This document shows, piece by piece, positions 43,104 to 51,165 of a DNA stretch of 64,000 nt. Every line of letters begins with the position of its first letter. Position 1 is the first letter of the stretch. The DNA lies in contig NZ_CP028158.1 in assembly GCF_003030345.1 (NCBI RefSeq), forward strand, positions 2,356,001 through 2,420,000, read 5' to 3'. The notes beneath the pieces were generated by a model. It worked only from the letters and a program-made list of their open reading frames with translations, did not search any database and had not been told where the DNA came from. Both the position numbers and the translations under genes were made by a program. Source of the stretch: Plantactinospora sp. BC1. Its GTDB lineage: Bacteria; Actinomycetota; Actinomycetes; Mycobacteriales; Micromonosporaceae.

Positions 43104-43819
43104 ACGCAGCGAATTACCAGGCCGCCGGCGGAAACGTCGGCGGCCTGTCCGCGTCAGCCACCGAGCCGGACGGCGACGACGAGCTGGACTACCTCGCCGC
43201 CCGGCTGGTCAACGGCAAGCTCGGCGGCGGGCCGGTCGAGGACGCCGTCGACCTGGCCCGGATCGAGAAGGCGGTCCGGGAGATCCTGATCGCCGTCGGC
43301 GAGGACCCGGACCGGGACGGCCTGGTCCAGACGCCGGCCCGGGTCGCCCGGGCGTACGCCGAACTCTTCGCCGGGCTCCGGGTCGACCCGGCCCAGGTGC
43401 TCAGCACCACCTTCGAGGCCAACCACGAGGAACTCATACTCGTCCGGGACATCGACGTGATGAGCCTCTGCGAGCACCACCTGCTGCCGTTCCGGGGCTC
43501 GGCGCACATCGGCTACATCCCCGGCGAGAACGGCCGGATCACCGGGCTCTCCAAGCTGGCCCGGCTGGTCGAGGTCTACGCCCGCCGGCCGCAGGTGCAG
43601 GAGCGGCTGACCTCGCAGATCGCCGACCTGCTGATGACCAAGCTGGAGCCGCGCGGCGTGATCGTGGTGCTGGAGTGCGAACACATGTGCATGGCGATGC
43701 GCGGCATCCAGAAGTCCGGCGCCAAGACCATCACCTCGGCGGTACGCGGCGCGCTGCAACGGGACGCCAAGTCCCGCGCCGAGGCGATGGCCCTGATCCA
43801 CGCCAGCCGCGCCGCCTGA
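43100..43819 (+). CDS. folE: GTP cyclohydrolase I, apparently starting at CTG
   Basis: The enzyme makes 7,8-dihydroneopterin triphosphate for folate. Motifs are [34 protein letters not shown], zinc ligands in [10 protein letters not shown] and [12 protein letters not shown], and the [20 protein letters not shown] block. The first ATG/GTG/TTG in this frame is at 43397, well inside the conserved fold. The frame is open back to the ftsH stop, where CTG at 43100 overlaps TGA (CTGA) in the same way as the ATGA/GTGA couplings elsewhere. That gives 239 residues. Other CTG codons shortly downstream are possible starts. Confidence 0.85.
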
Positions 43820-43839
43820 CCCCGCCAGCCGCTTCCCGG

Positions 43840-43875
43840 GCCGCCGCCCGGCCGGTCGCCGCCGCCCGGCCGGTC
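43840..43875. repeat. Two perfect 18-bp tandem copies after folE
   Basis: GCCGCCGCCCGGCCGGTC at 43840-43857 and 43858-43875, followed by GGGCC-rich degenerate repeats. It lies between convergent genes and could form GC hairpins that stop transcription. Confidence 0.75.
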
Positions 43876-43901
43876 GCCGCTGCCGGGCCGGGCCGGGCCG
43901 G

Positions 43902-44342
43902 TCAACCGCGCCAACCGGCCAGGTAGACGCCGCCCAGGCAGAGCACGGCCAGCAGGCCGAGCAACGCCGTCAGGAGCGCGCCGTAGAGCAGTACCCGGCT
44001 CCAGGGCAGCGGGCCGGCCCCGGGCAGCCGGGTGGCGGCGTCCGCCGCGTCCGCGGTGGTCCGGGCCTCCCGCAGCGCCGCGAGTACCGCCTCCGGGCCG
44101 CCGGCCATCGCCCGACCGGCCGCCGCCACCTCCGGCTCGGAGGGCATCAGGTCGGCCTCGGCGACGCCCAGCGCGCGCAGCCGGGACTGCTGGGGCACCA
44201 GCCGGGCGCGTACCCCGGCCAGCTCCTCCCGGGCGCTGTGCACGCCCCGCTCCTGCTCGGCGGCGGCGGTGGCGGCGGAACGGCGTACCGCGTCCAGCCG
44301 CTGCGCGGCGGCCAGGTAGTCCTGCCAGGCGTCCCCGCTCAC
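43902..44342 (-). CDS. Small coiled-coil/membrane protein paired with an FtsK-like ATPase
   Basis: GTG at 44342 overlaps the TGA of the FtsK-like gene (GTGA). The 146-residue product begins VSGDAWQDYLAAAQRLDAVR, has a helical Ala/Glu/Arg segment (about 8-55) that could form a coiled coil, and ends with a long hydrophobic hairpin or helix (about 115-142). I do not recognise a family. The tight coupling says it works with the ATPase, perhaps as its membrane anchor. Confidence 0.7.
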   Translation of the reverse strand: MSGDAWQDYLAAAQRLDAVRRSAATAAAEQERGVHSAREELAGVRARLVPQQSRLRALGVAEADLMPSEPEVAAAGRAMAGGPEAVLAALREARTTADAADAATRLPGAGPLPWSRVLLYGALLTALLGLLAVLCLGGVYLAGWRG

Positions 44343-47116
44343 GGTGTGCCCTCTCCGCCCGGCGGGCCGTACGGGACGACCAGGCTGGCCAGGTCCGTCC
44401 GACGGTCGTAGAGCAGCGCCCGGCCGGGGCGGGGACGCCACCGTACGGGCCGGCCCAGCAGCCGGGTCAGCTCCGACTCGGGTACGTCGAGCAGGAGCAG
44501 CCCGTCGACGGTGGCCGCAGCCGCGACGGCCGCTTCGGCGACCTCCTCGGGCTCCGCCGGTGCGGGCTGCTCGGGCACCGCCGGTACGGCGACCAGGTCG
44601 GCGAACGGGGCGACTGCCCGCCACCAGCCCAGCAGGTGTACGCCCCGGCCCGGCCCGTCGCGCAGCAGCGCCCGGAGGCGCTCGGTCGACAGCTCGGGGG
44701 CCGCCGCCAGCTCGTCCATCCCGAAGGCGACCAGACAGCCGGGTCCGGCCAGTTTCAGCGCCTCGCCCAGCCCGGCGGCGTCCACCCGGCGCACCGGATG
44801 TCGCCGGGACAGCGCGGCGGCGAGCGACTCCGCCACCGGGTCGGGGCCCGGCGCGGCGACGACGAACTCGACGCTGCCGGCGGGATGCCGCGCGGCGAGT
44901 CCCCGGGCGGCGCCGGCCAGTACCCCGGCGCCGGTTGGGTCCGGCCCCAGGACCGCGAGGTGCCGGCCCGGTGTCGCGTCGAGCGGCAGCTCCGCCGGGC
45001 GCGGCGAGACGTCGACGAGCAGCCCGACCGGCACACCGACCGGCGCTGGCCGCCCGTCGGTCGGCGCCGGGTGCGGCTCGTCAACCCGAAGAGATGCGTC
45101 GAGGGACTCCGGGTCGTCGGTGCGGACCGGAGGTGGCGGTGGGGTCAGATAGCCGGTGAAGACGGCCGGTGCCGGCATCCCGGCGGGCCGGTCCGCCCAG
45201 AGCCGGTGCCGGAGCCCGCTGAGCACGCCCGGATCGGCGTGCGGATCGGGGAACCGGACGGTCCGTTCGTGGCCCCGGGTCGCGCCGCGCGGCCCGCCGA
45301 GCCCACCGGCGGTGTTCACCACCGCCGTACCCAGCGGCAGGCCCGCCGCCGAGTCGTTCGTCGGCTCCAGCACGTCCGTGCCGCCGGGCAGTGCCACCCG
45401 GACCGGGAACTGGCCGAGGAACGAGTCCCGCCGGGCCCGCAGCGCGGCCAGCGCCGGCGCCGGTCGGCCGGTCAGGATCAGGTGTACCCCGGCCGACCGC
45501 CCCCGCCGGGCCACCGACTCCAGCCGGGCCAGCGCCTCGACCCCGAGCGCGTCCTCCTCGGCCAGCAGCAGCGGGTACCCGTCGAGCACGCAGATGATCC
45601 GTGGGGTCGGGCGGTCGGCGTCGCCCCGCTGGGCGGGTACCAGCGCCGCGCCGGCCGGGCGTCCCGGCACCGCCGCCGACGGGAGTGGGTCGGCCGCGCC
45701 ACGGCGGTCCAGTTCGGCGTCGAGGTCGCGGAGCACCGCGAGGCCGTACTCGCGGTCGGCCTGCACCCCGACGGCCCGGACGTGCGGCAGCCACGGCCCG
45801 CCCGGCCCGGTGCCGTCGGAGCCGTCCGCCGGCTCCGGTACGAACTCGGTGAAGGCCGTACCGTCGGCGAAGTCGACCAGATAGAGCGCCAACTCGTCGG
45901 GGTGGTAGCGGGTGCAGAGCCCGTAGAGGACGTTGACCAGGAAGGCGCTCTTGCCGGCACCGCCCCGGCCGCCGACCAGCCAGTGCGGGGTGCGCTCGTC
46001 GAAACCGAGCGGCACGGTCCGGTCGCCGTCGTGCCCGACCGGGGTGCTCAGCCCGTCGGCGGCGGACTCCGTCCAGAATCCGTCCGCCGGCTCCGGCAGC
46101 AGGTCGTCGAGGGTACGTCGGTAGTCGGCGTGGAACCGCGCGGCCAGGTCCCGGCAGACCCGGTCCAGCAGCGGTACCGGCGGGCAGTCGTCGAGGAAGA
46201 CCGGCGCGTTCAGGCCGGTGCCGGGCAGGTGCGGCACCGGGGCGCTGAACGAGGCACCGGGCGGATCGCCGACCAGCGCGTACGGGTTGCGCATCGCGAT
46301 CATGGTGGAGCGGGAGAGCGGTGCCTGGCTCGTCTCGGCGGTCAGCGGCGGGGGTGGCCAGCCGGCCACGATCAGGTGCAGTCCCGCCTCGGGCCCCTCC
46401 CGGGCCAGCGCACCGATCCGGGCCAGGTCGCCCGCCTCGGTCAGCTCCGGCAGCGAGCCGACCACCAGCAGCAGGGTGCGGTCGTGCCGGTTGTAGCGGG
46501 CGGTGGCCGGCCGGGTCGGGCGTACCCACTGCTCGGCCTCGGCCAGCACGGCCCGCAGGCCGGTGCGGTCGGTGACCGGCGGCGGCATCAGGCCGGCGTC
46601 GGCGAGCGGGGCGAACGGCGCGAAGAGCTGGCCCCCGGCGGTGGCGTCGACGCCCCGCACCAGCAGCGAGCCGGCCGGGGCGGCGGCGAGCAGCCGGAGG
46701 AGTACGGACCGGAGCAGCCCGGCCACCCGGGGATCGCGGCTGTCCGCGTCGACGGTGAGGTGGCCGGTGCCGAGCAGCGGCACCAGCACCGGAAAGCGGG
46801 CGTCGTCCAGCGGCTGGGCGGTGCCGATCCGCACGAAGGTCGGCTGGGCGGGGCCGCCGAGCGGGGCGTCCTCGGACTGGGCGTCCAGCGGCGCGCCGAG
46901 CCAGCCCGGGGCGAGTTCGCTCGCGGCGGCGCGCAGCCGTTCGGCGAGTTCGTGCTGCTCCCGCTGGTCGGCGGGGATCGGGCGGATCGCCTCCAGGGCG
47001 GTGGCCGCGGCGGCGGTGGTGGCGGCGGCCCGGCGGTGCAGTACGGCGGCGGTGCCGGCGGCGGCCCGCCAGCGCAGCGTGGCGGCGTGCCCGGTCGGTC
47101 CCCTCCAGGTGTCCAC
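44339..47116 (-). CDS. FtsK/SpoIIIE (EccC-like) ATPase with a single intact P-loop
   Basis: The 925-residue protein shows an EccC/FtsK-type layout without membrane helices. Only one clear Walker A is present, VGGRGGAGKS (about residue 385), followed by LYLVDFADGTAF and Walker B IICVLDGYPL. Flanking ATPase-like regions before and after (for example LGPDPTGAG near 740) have degenerate loops. The GTG at 47116 has a GGGAG site nine bases upstream; a longer frame starts at 47167. It belongs to the FtsK family often placed next to small hypothetical genes in actinomycetes. It may pump protein or DNA; nothing here decides which. Confidence 0.82.
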   Translation of the reverse strand: MDTWRGPTGHAATLRWRAAAGTAAVLHRRAAATTAAAATALEAIRPIPADQREQHELAERLRAAASELAPGWLGAPLDAQSEDAPLGGPAQPTFVRIGTAQPLDDARFPVLVPLLGTGHLTVDADSRDPRVAGLLRSVLLRLLAAAPAGSLLVRGVDATAGGQLFAPFAPLADAGLMPPPVTDRTGLRAVLAEAEQWVRPTRPATARYNRHDRTLLLVVGSLPELTEAGDLARIGALAREGPEAGLHLIVAGWPPPPLTAETSQAPLSRSTMIAMRNPYALVGDPPGASFSAPVPHLPGTGLNAPVFLDDCPPVPLLDRVCRDLAARFHADYRRTLDDLLPEPADGFWTESAADGLSTPVGHDGDRTVPLGFDERTPHWLVGGRGGAGKSAFLVNVLYGLCTRYHPDELALYLVDFADGTAFTEFVPEPADGSDGTGPGGPWLPHVRAVGVQADREYGLAVLRDLDAELDRRGAADPLPSAAVPGRPAGAALVPAQRGDADRPTPRIICVLDGYPLLLAEEDALGVEALARLESVARRGRSAGVHLILTGRPAPALAALRARRDSFLGQFPVRVALPGGTDVLEPTNDSAAGLPLGTAVVNTAGGLGGPRGATRGHERTVRFPDPHADPGVLSGLRHRLWADRPAGMPAPAVFTGYLTPPPPPVRTDDPESLDASLRVDEPHPAPTDGRPAPVGVPVGLLVDVSPRPAELPLDATPGRHLAVLGPDPTGAGVLAGAARGLAARHPAGSVEFVVAAPGPDPVAESLAAALSRRHPVRRVDAAGLGEALKLAGPGCLVAFGMDELAAAPELSTERLRALLRDGPGRGVHLLGWWRAVAPFADLVAVPAVPEQPAPAEPEEVAEAAVAAAATVDGLLLLDVPESELTRLLGRPVRWRPRPGRALLYDRRTDLASLVVPYGPPGGEGTP

Positions 47117-47266
47117 CGCACCAACTCCCTCGTCCTGGTCTGAGACGGTATCCCAGCGCGGCGGCATCTTCGCGGACCTGCGGGGATGGTCGTGGCACAG
47201 ATAGCCGGAGCTGGCGGAGGGTCACCGATTGATCCCTTTTGGTTACCAAGCTGGAATTCGCGCCCA

Positions 47267-47301
47267 TTGGGTACGGAGGGGGCAGCGGCTAGCCTCAGGG
47301 G
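47267..47301 (+). promoter_or_regulatory. Leaderless promoter for the 188-residue membrane protein
   Basis: TTGGGT (47267-47272), a 17-base spacer and TAGCCT (47290-47295) lie six bases before the GTG at 47302. A TTGGTTACCAA palindrome at 47239-47249 lies just upstream, toward the divergent FtsK-like gene. Confidence 0.6.
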
Positions 47302-47868
47302 GTGGAGTCAGTGCACCCCCCGGCCGATTCCCAGGTGTCCCGGGTACCCACCCAGCGGACCCCGCCCGGACAGGCCGCTCCCGAGCCGGTCGCACCGCCA
47401 CCGGCGCCACCTCGTCGGCGCCTGGGCCTGGTGCTGGCGGTGGTCGGCGGCGCACTGGCGCTGTTCTGCCTGGCCGGCGCCGCCGTCGCGTACGTCGCCT
47501 ACGACCGGTTCACCGCCCCCGACCGGAGCGCCCCCGACGTCGTGGTGGACAACTACCTGCGGGCCTACCTGGTCGACGAGAACGACGTACTCGCCGGTGA
47601 GTTCGAGTGCGCCGACCCGGCCGGGCTCGCCCCGCTGCGGCAACTGCGCGCCGACCTGACGGCCCGGGAGAAGCAGTTCCAGATCACCTTCGTGGTCAAG
47701 TGGGGGCCGCTGGACGTACGCCCACAGGGGGAGCGGGCCGAGGTCGGCGTCGAGCTGGTGATCTCGTACCTGGTGGAGAACCTCTCGCAGACCGAGCACC
47801 AGCGGTGGCGCTTCGGCACCGAACAGGACGACGGCTGGCGGGTCTGCACGGCCGACCCGGCGACCTGA
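47302..47868 (+). CDS. Single-pass membrane protein with NTF2/DUF4878-like external domain
   Basis: The 188-residue product has a Pro-rich cytoplasmic head, one membrane helix (about 43-65), and an external alpha+beta domain with two Cys residues (about 97 and 184), resembling the Rv0361/DUF4878 class (VVDNYLRAYLVDENDVLAGE then a W-R-V-C-T ending). GTG at 47302 follows a leaderless-type promoter. It diverges from the FtsK-like gene. The function is unknown. Confidence 0.75.
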   Translation: MESVHPPADSQVSRVPTQRTPPGQAAPEPVAPPPAPPRRRLGLVLAVVGGALALFCLAGAAVAYVAYDRFTAPDRSAPDVVVDNYLRAYLVDENDVLAGEFECADPAGLAPLRQLRADLTAREKQFQITFVVKWGPLDVRPQGERAEVGVELVISYLVENLSQTEHQRWRFGTEQDDGWRVCTADPAT

Positions 47869-47881
47869 CGGGCCCGCCGGG

Positions 47882-48511
47882 TCACTCGATCCAGAGCAGG
47901 TGCACCGGAACCTCCAGCGTGGTCGGTGGCCGGCCGCTCCACGCCCAGCGGTACCAGTCGAGTTCGGCGGTGACGCGGACGCAGATGTCCCCGTCGCCGC
48001 TGGTGTAGACCTCGGTGACCGCGCGCAGGTCGCGCCGCTCGACCGCGTCGGCGATCTGCACCACCCGGCGGCCGGCGACCGCGTCCGCCTCGACCACCGG
48101 CACCGGGGCCCGGTGCGTCGGCGCGTCCAGCGACACCAGCCGGGAGATGACGTCCGGCCGGGCCGGCCGGGGGATCGGCGGGGTGCTGGCGTCCCACGGG
48201 GAGACCTCGCCGAGGGTCTCCACCCAGACCCGTTCCGCCGGCACCAGCGGGGCGAAGACCTCGATCTGCTCCGCCTCGGCCCGATACCACTCGTGCTCGG
48301 CCAGCACCGGCACGTAGGTGCGGCTGCCCTGCACCACCCGCTCGTCCGCCCGCAGGTCGGCGCGCCAGCCGAGCCCGGGGAGCCCGACCAGCACCCGGCG
48401 GCCGCGCAGGTCCACCCGGTTGGCGGCGGCGGCGATCACGATCGGTCGGGGCGGCCCCGGCGCCCAGTCGGGCTGGCCGGCGAAGGGATCGGGAAGGGGA
48501 TCGTGACTCAC
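47882..48511 (-). CDS. Hypothetical protein, 209 residues
   Basis: A GTG start at 48511 gives MSHDPLPDPF. The protein is rich in Trp, Pro, Arg and Val, has no membrane segment, Cys or known motif, and seems to be made of beta segments. It converges on the membrane-protein gene and has third-position bias typical of real genes here. It carries no evidence for a role beyond proximity to the FtsK-like locus. Confidence 0.65.
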   Translation of the reverse strand: MSHDPLPDPFAGQPDWAPGPPRPIVIAAAANRVDLRGRRVLVGLPGLGWRADLRADERVVQGSRTYVPVLAEHEWYRAEAEQIEVFAPLVPAERVWVETLGEVSPWDASTPPIPRPARPDVISRLVSLDAPTHRAPVPVVEADAVAGRRVVQIADAVERRDLRAVTEVYTSGDGDICVRVTAELDWYRWAWSGRPPTTLEVPVHLLWIE

Positions 48512-48647
48512 GGATCGCTCGACCTACCTGTGGCTCCTGGACGGAACGCGCTCGGCGCCTGACACCGCTATTCTCCAGGCTCCCACTTCGACGGCAACAC
48601 AGTGCGTGACGGTCAGCCGACCAGATCTTGCGGACAGGTCGCCGCCG

Positions 48648-48875
48648 TCATCGTCCTGGCTTCTCGGCGACGAAGACGCCGCGACCTGGGCGGCCGACCA
48701 GGATTCCGCGCTGGCGGAGCCGGGCCACTGCTCGCGAGATGGTCGATGGCGATACGTCGTAGTGGTCGGCCAGATCGCTGGTCGAGGGAATCTGGGTGCC
48801 GGGTGGGAAGTCGCCCTTCTTGATGCGCTTTACAAGATCGTCGATTAGCTCGTTCATGGTCGGCGGGATAGGCAC
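48648..48875 (-). CDS. Minimal GntR-family regulator (winged helix only)
   Basis: The 75-residue protein has the GntR winged helix (LVKRIKKGDFPPGTQIPSTS, then DLADHYDVSPSTISRAVARL and GRPGRGVFV) and no effector domain. The start is the GTG at 48875 with AAGGGA upstream; a longer frame to 49055 gives a non-conserved extension. It diverges from a DivIVA-like gene pair. Short GntR proteins of this kind are frequent in actinomycete accessory DNA. Its target may be its own divergent promoter region. Confidence 0.85.
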   Translation of the reverse strand: MPIPPTMNELIDDLVKRIKKGDFPPGTQIPSTSDLADHYDVSPSTISRAVARLRQRGILVGRPGRGVFVAEKPGR

Positions 48876-49302
48876 AGTTCGTCCCTTGCGGTCGGTTGGC
48901 CCATCCAGTATTGATCGTGGTTCTCGACATAGGCAATGCAGGTACGTGAAATGACACTGCATCCTTAGATGACATGCTTGACGTAGGTGACGCTGGCCGA
49001 GTAACTTCGCAGACGGCGGTTGCAGGGCCTTTGTGGTCGGTTGGCACCTCTGCACGGCATTGCGAGCGCCGCAACACCACTCCGGTACCAGCTAGCAGTA
49101 AGTGATCTTCACAACCGATCGAGTGGACAGAGAAACATTCCTGCCGCAGCACGGCTGCCCCTGTTGCCGTACCGCCGCTCTGGGCTGCGGTGGCCGGGGC
49201 GGGGTGGTCCGGGCGGACCCGAAACGGCCGGACCACCCCCACCACCAGCGCAGGCACGAGGACGGGAACAGGACCGAACACCAGGCGAAAGGATGGACGG
49301 AC
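48876..49302. other. Divergent control region of the GntR/DivIVA cassette
   Basis: No gene in 427 bases; GC content is lower than in neighbouring regions. GGTCGGTTGGC is repeated directly at 48890-48900 and 49035-49045, and ATGACA occurs at several places around 48951-48980. A 12-bp hairpin lies at 49201-49239. Confidence 0.6.
49201..49239 (+). terminator. 12-bp hairpin in the leader of the DivIVA-like gene
   Basis: Bases 49201-49212 pair perfectly with 49228-49239 around a 15-base loop. It lies 63 bases before the GTG at 49303, so it could attenuate transcription into the cassette or protect it from upstream transcription. Confidence 0.5.
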
Positions 49303-49617
49303 GTGCGACAACTCCTTCGGCGCATCCTGACGAGATCGACGGGAGCGGACCGGTTGTCTTCGGTGCTCGGCGAGCGCCGCTCTCGGCCGTACCAGCCGAT
49401 GCGGCCCTGGCAGGTGCGGGACCGGCGGTTCCGGACGACCTGGCGTGGCCTGGACCCGGACGAGGTCTCGGCCTTTCTCGACCAGGTTGCCGATGACCTC
49501 GGCCGCGTCTATGCCCAACTCTCCAACAGTCAGGAGGAGGCGGCCCGGATCAAGGACGCGCTGCGGCGCTGGCAGGCCGCCCAGGCGCCGACCATGCGCG
49601 CGATGGCGCGACGGTGA
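49303..49617 (+). CDS. DivIVA-domain-containing small protein
   Basis: The 104-residue protein starts at GTG 49303 with AAAGGATGG upstream. Residues about 45-80 hold the DivIVA membrane-curvature motif, FRTTWRGLDPDEVSAFLDQV followed by a coiled-coil heptad start. The N-terminal 40 residues are Arg-rich. It lacks the long coiled coil of Wag31/DivIVA, so it is a reduced DivIVA-domain protein. It overlaps the next gene by four bases (GTGA). Confidence 0.82.
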   Translation: MRQLLRRILTRSTGADRLSSVLGERRSRPYQPMRPWQVRDRRFRTTWRGLDPDEVSAFLDQVADDLGRVYAQLSNSQEEAARIKDALRRWQAAQAPTMRAMARR

Positions 49618-49880
49618 GTATCGAACTGCATCGGTACGTCATCCACCTGACGATCGTCACGACCGACCTGCCCCGGGCACGTGTCCTGGCCCGGACCGTC
49701 GCTCGGGCGCTGACCTTCCTCTGCGTGGACGTGCCGGAGACCACCGTCTCGGAAGAACGGAACCCGGACGTACGCCATCGGGTCTTCTGCACCCGGCGGC
49801 TGCCCAACGGCCGCCGCTGCGGACTGCGGATCGACCACGAAATTCCGTGCACCCCACGAGCACGGCGGCGGTCGATATGA
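49614..49880 (+). CDS. Hypothetical protein coupled to the DivIVA-domain gene
   Basis: GTG at 49614 overlaps the preceding TGA. The 88-residue protein opens MSIELHRYVIHLTIVTTDLP and has two Cys in the C-terminal half (FCTRRLPNGRRCG) plus a third in IPCTPR, which could bind a metal. I do not recognise a family. It pairs with the DivIVA-domain protein and the divergent GntR regulator. Confidence 0.65.
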   Translation: MSIELHRYVIHLTIVTTDLPRARVLARTVARALTFLCVDVPETTVSEERNPDVRHRVFCTRRLPNGRRCGLRIDHEIPCTPRARRRSI

Positions 49881-50242
49881 CGATGTGGTGCTCGGCGCCG
49901 ACTGTGCCGGGCGGCTTCGTCTGGACGGCTGTTGTCGGCGTACAGGCCCGAGTGCACAGGTAGGTACGCCGGGGAGCGTACAGAGATCGAGTATCAGAAG
50001 GGTCAACGGCGTCTGTCGATCAAGCCTCTATGTCGTACGGCAGATCGTCTCGCCGACTGCGATCCGTTGTCGCCACTCTCAGTCGCGCTCGCACCGGATC
50101 GCAGCAGATGTGCGCACCTGACCTTGTTCGAGCGGCCAGCCGCAGCCGGTGTGGGCACGGGCTGGCGGTCGCGGGTGTGCGAGGTCATGTCGCTGGGCGG
50201 CGGTTTGACCCTGACGCAGGGGCAACCTTTCAGCATGGTGGC
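49881..50242. other. Intergenic region before the hydrolase/MerR cassette
   Basis: No convincing gene in 362 bases; a 104-codon frame at 49932-50246 has Cys- and Arg-rich composition and overlaps the promoter, so it is not accepted. The MerR-type promoter is at the right end. Confidence 0.6.
50202..50242 (+). promoter_or_regulatory. MerR-type long-spacer promoter with dyad, leaderless hydrolase gene
   Basis: TTGACC at 50205-50210 and CAGCAT at 50231-50236 are separated by 20 bases, the abnormal spacing that MerR proteins correct. A dyad spans the spacer: arms 50202-50212 and 50218-50227 around GACGC, about eight of ten pairs. The ATG at 50243 is six bases after the -10. A MerR-family gene lies downstream in the same unit. 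Confidence 0.7.
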
Positions 50243-51142
50243 ATGACCAAGAGAACCACTGCTGTGGAGGTAGCCGGACCGCACGAGTCGCGCGGCGATC
50301 ACGGCGACGATCGGGAGCGGACCGAGAGAGGCGACAGGACGATGCGGCACTTCACGATCCACCACGACGGTGTCACGATCCCGGTGTCTCGCGGCGGCCG
50401 GGGACGACCGCTGGTCCTGTGCCCCGGGCTGAACTCGACACAGGCAGACCTGCACGAGCTGACTGAGCTGCTGCGGCATGACCACGATGTAGTGACCTTC
50501 GACCTGCGGGGCCATGGCCTCGCCTCGGCCGCCGACCGGTATTCCTTCGAGGCTTTCCTCAGCGATCTCGTCGCCGTGATGGCGGAGCTGGAACGCCTTG
50601 ACCTGCCCTCGGCGCCCCTGCTTGTGGGCTATTCACTGGGTGCGGACCTGGCGGTGCGCTATGCCTCCGAGCATCCTGACACCGTCGCCGGGCTTGTTCT
50701 CATCGACGGGGCGAACCCGGTGCCCGAACCGTTCATCACCGAGGCTGACGCGGCGGCGTTTCTCACGCTATGGGAGAAGCTGGCAACGCAGCAGGAATCC
50801 TTGCGGGGCACCGCCCGCCAGGTGTTGCTCACCGCCCAGGAGATTCTTGACCTGAATGTCGAGATCGATGTGGTTCGGTCCGGGATCCTTCATCGATATA
50901 GGAAGATCGACCGACCCATCAGCATGATCATGTCGACCTCGATGGCCGGCGACAGCGGTGAAGAACCGGCGCCGCGCCTGAATCAGAACTGGCGTGCCGG
51001 CGTCGAGCGGCTCGTCCGCGAGCAGCCGCACATCGCCGCGTTCTGGCTCGACGCCGACCACCAGCTGGCCTTCACCCACGCCCCGGAGATCGCCGAGATC
51101 ATCCGGAGTAACAAGGCGCAGTCGGCCAAGCCGACCCCTTGA
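50243..51142 (+). CDS. Alpha/beta hydrolase controlled by a MerR-type promoter
   Basis: The 299-residue protein has the alpha/beta hydrolase fold: the GRGRPLVLCPG oxyanion region, VVTFDLRGHG, nucleophile serine in VGYSLGAD, a candidate acid Asp in the IDGANPV strand region, and a late histidine in DADHQLAFTH. The ATG at 50243 fits the leaderless promoter; ATG 50342 is an alternative that would remove a charged 33-residue head. Codon use is less G/C-biased at third positions than neighbouring genes. It is followed 23 bases later by merR. Confidence 0.85.
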   Translation: MTKRTTAVEVAGPHESRGDHGDDRERTERGDRTMRHFTIHHDGVTIPVSRGGRGRPLVLCPGLNSTQADLHELTELLRHDHDVVTFDLRGHGLASAADRYSFEAFLSDLVAVMAELERLDLPSAPLLVGYSLGADLAVRYASEHPDTVAGLVLIDGANPVPEPFITEADAAAFLTLWEKLATQQESLRGTARQVLLTAQEILDLNVEIDVVRSGILHRYRKIDRPISMIMSTSMAGDSGEEPAPRLNQNWRAGVERLVREQPHIAAFWLDADHQLAFTHAPEIAEIIRSNKAQSAKPTP

Positions 51143-51165
51143 ACGCGCTGTAGGAGACTGATGCG

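Noticed and set aside
48613-49518. 301-codon minus-strand frame across the GntR control region
   Set aside because: It runs antisense through the DivIVA-like gene and the promoter region in a different frame from the GntR protein.
49932-50246. 104-codon plus-strand frame before the hydrolase
   Set aside because: It covers the MerR-type promoter, has no ribosome-binding site, and its composition is not gene-like.
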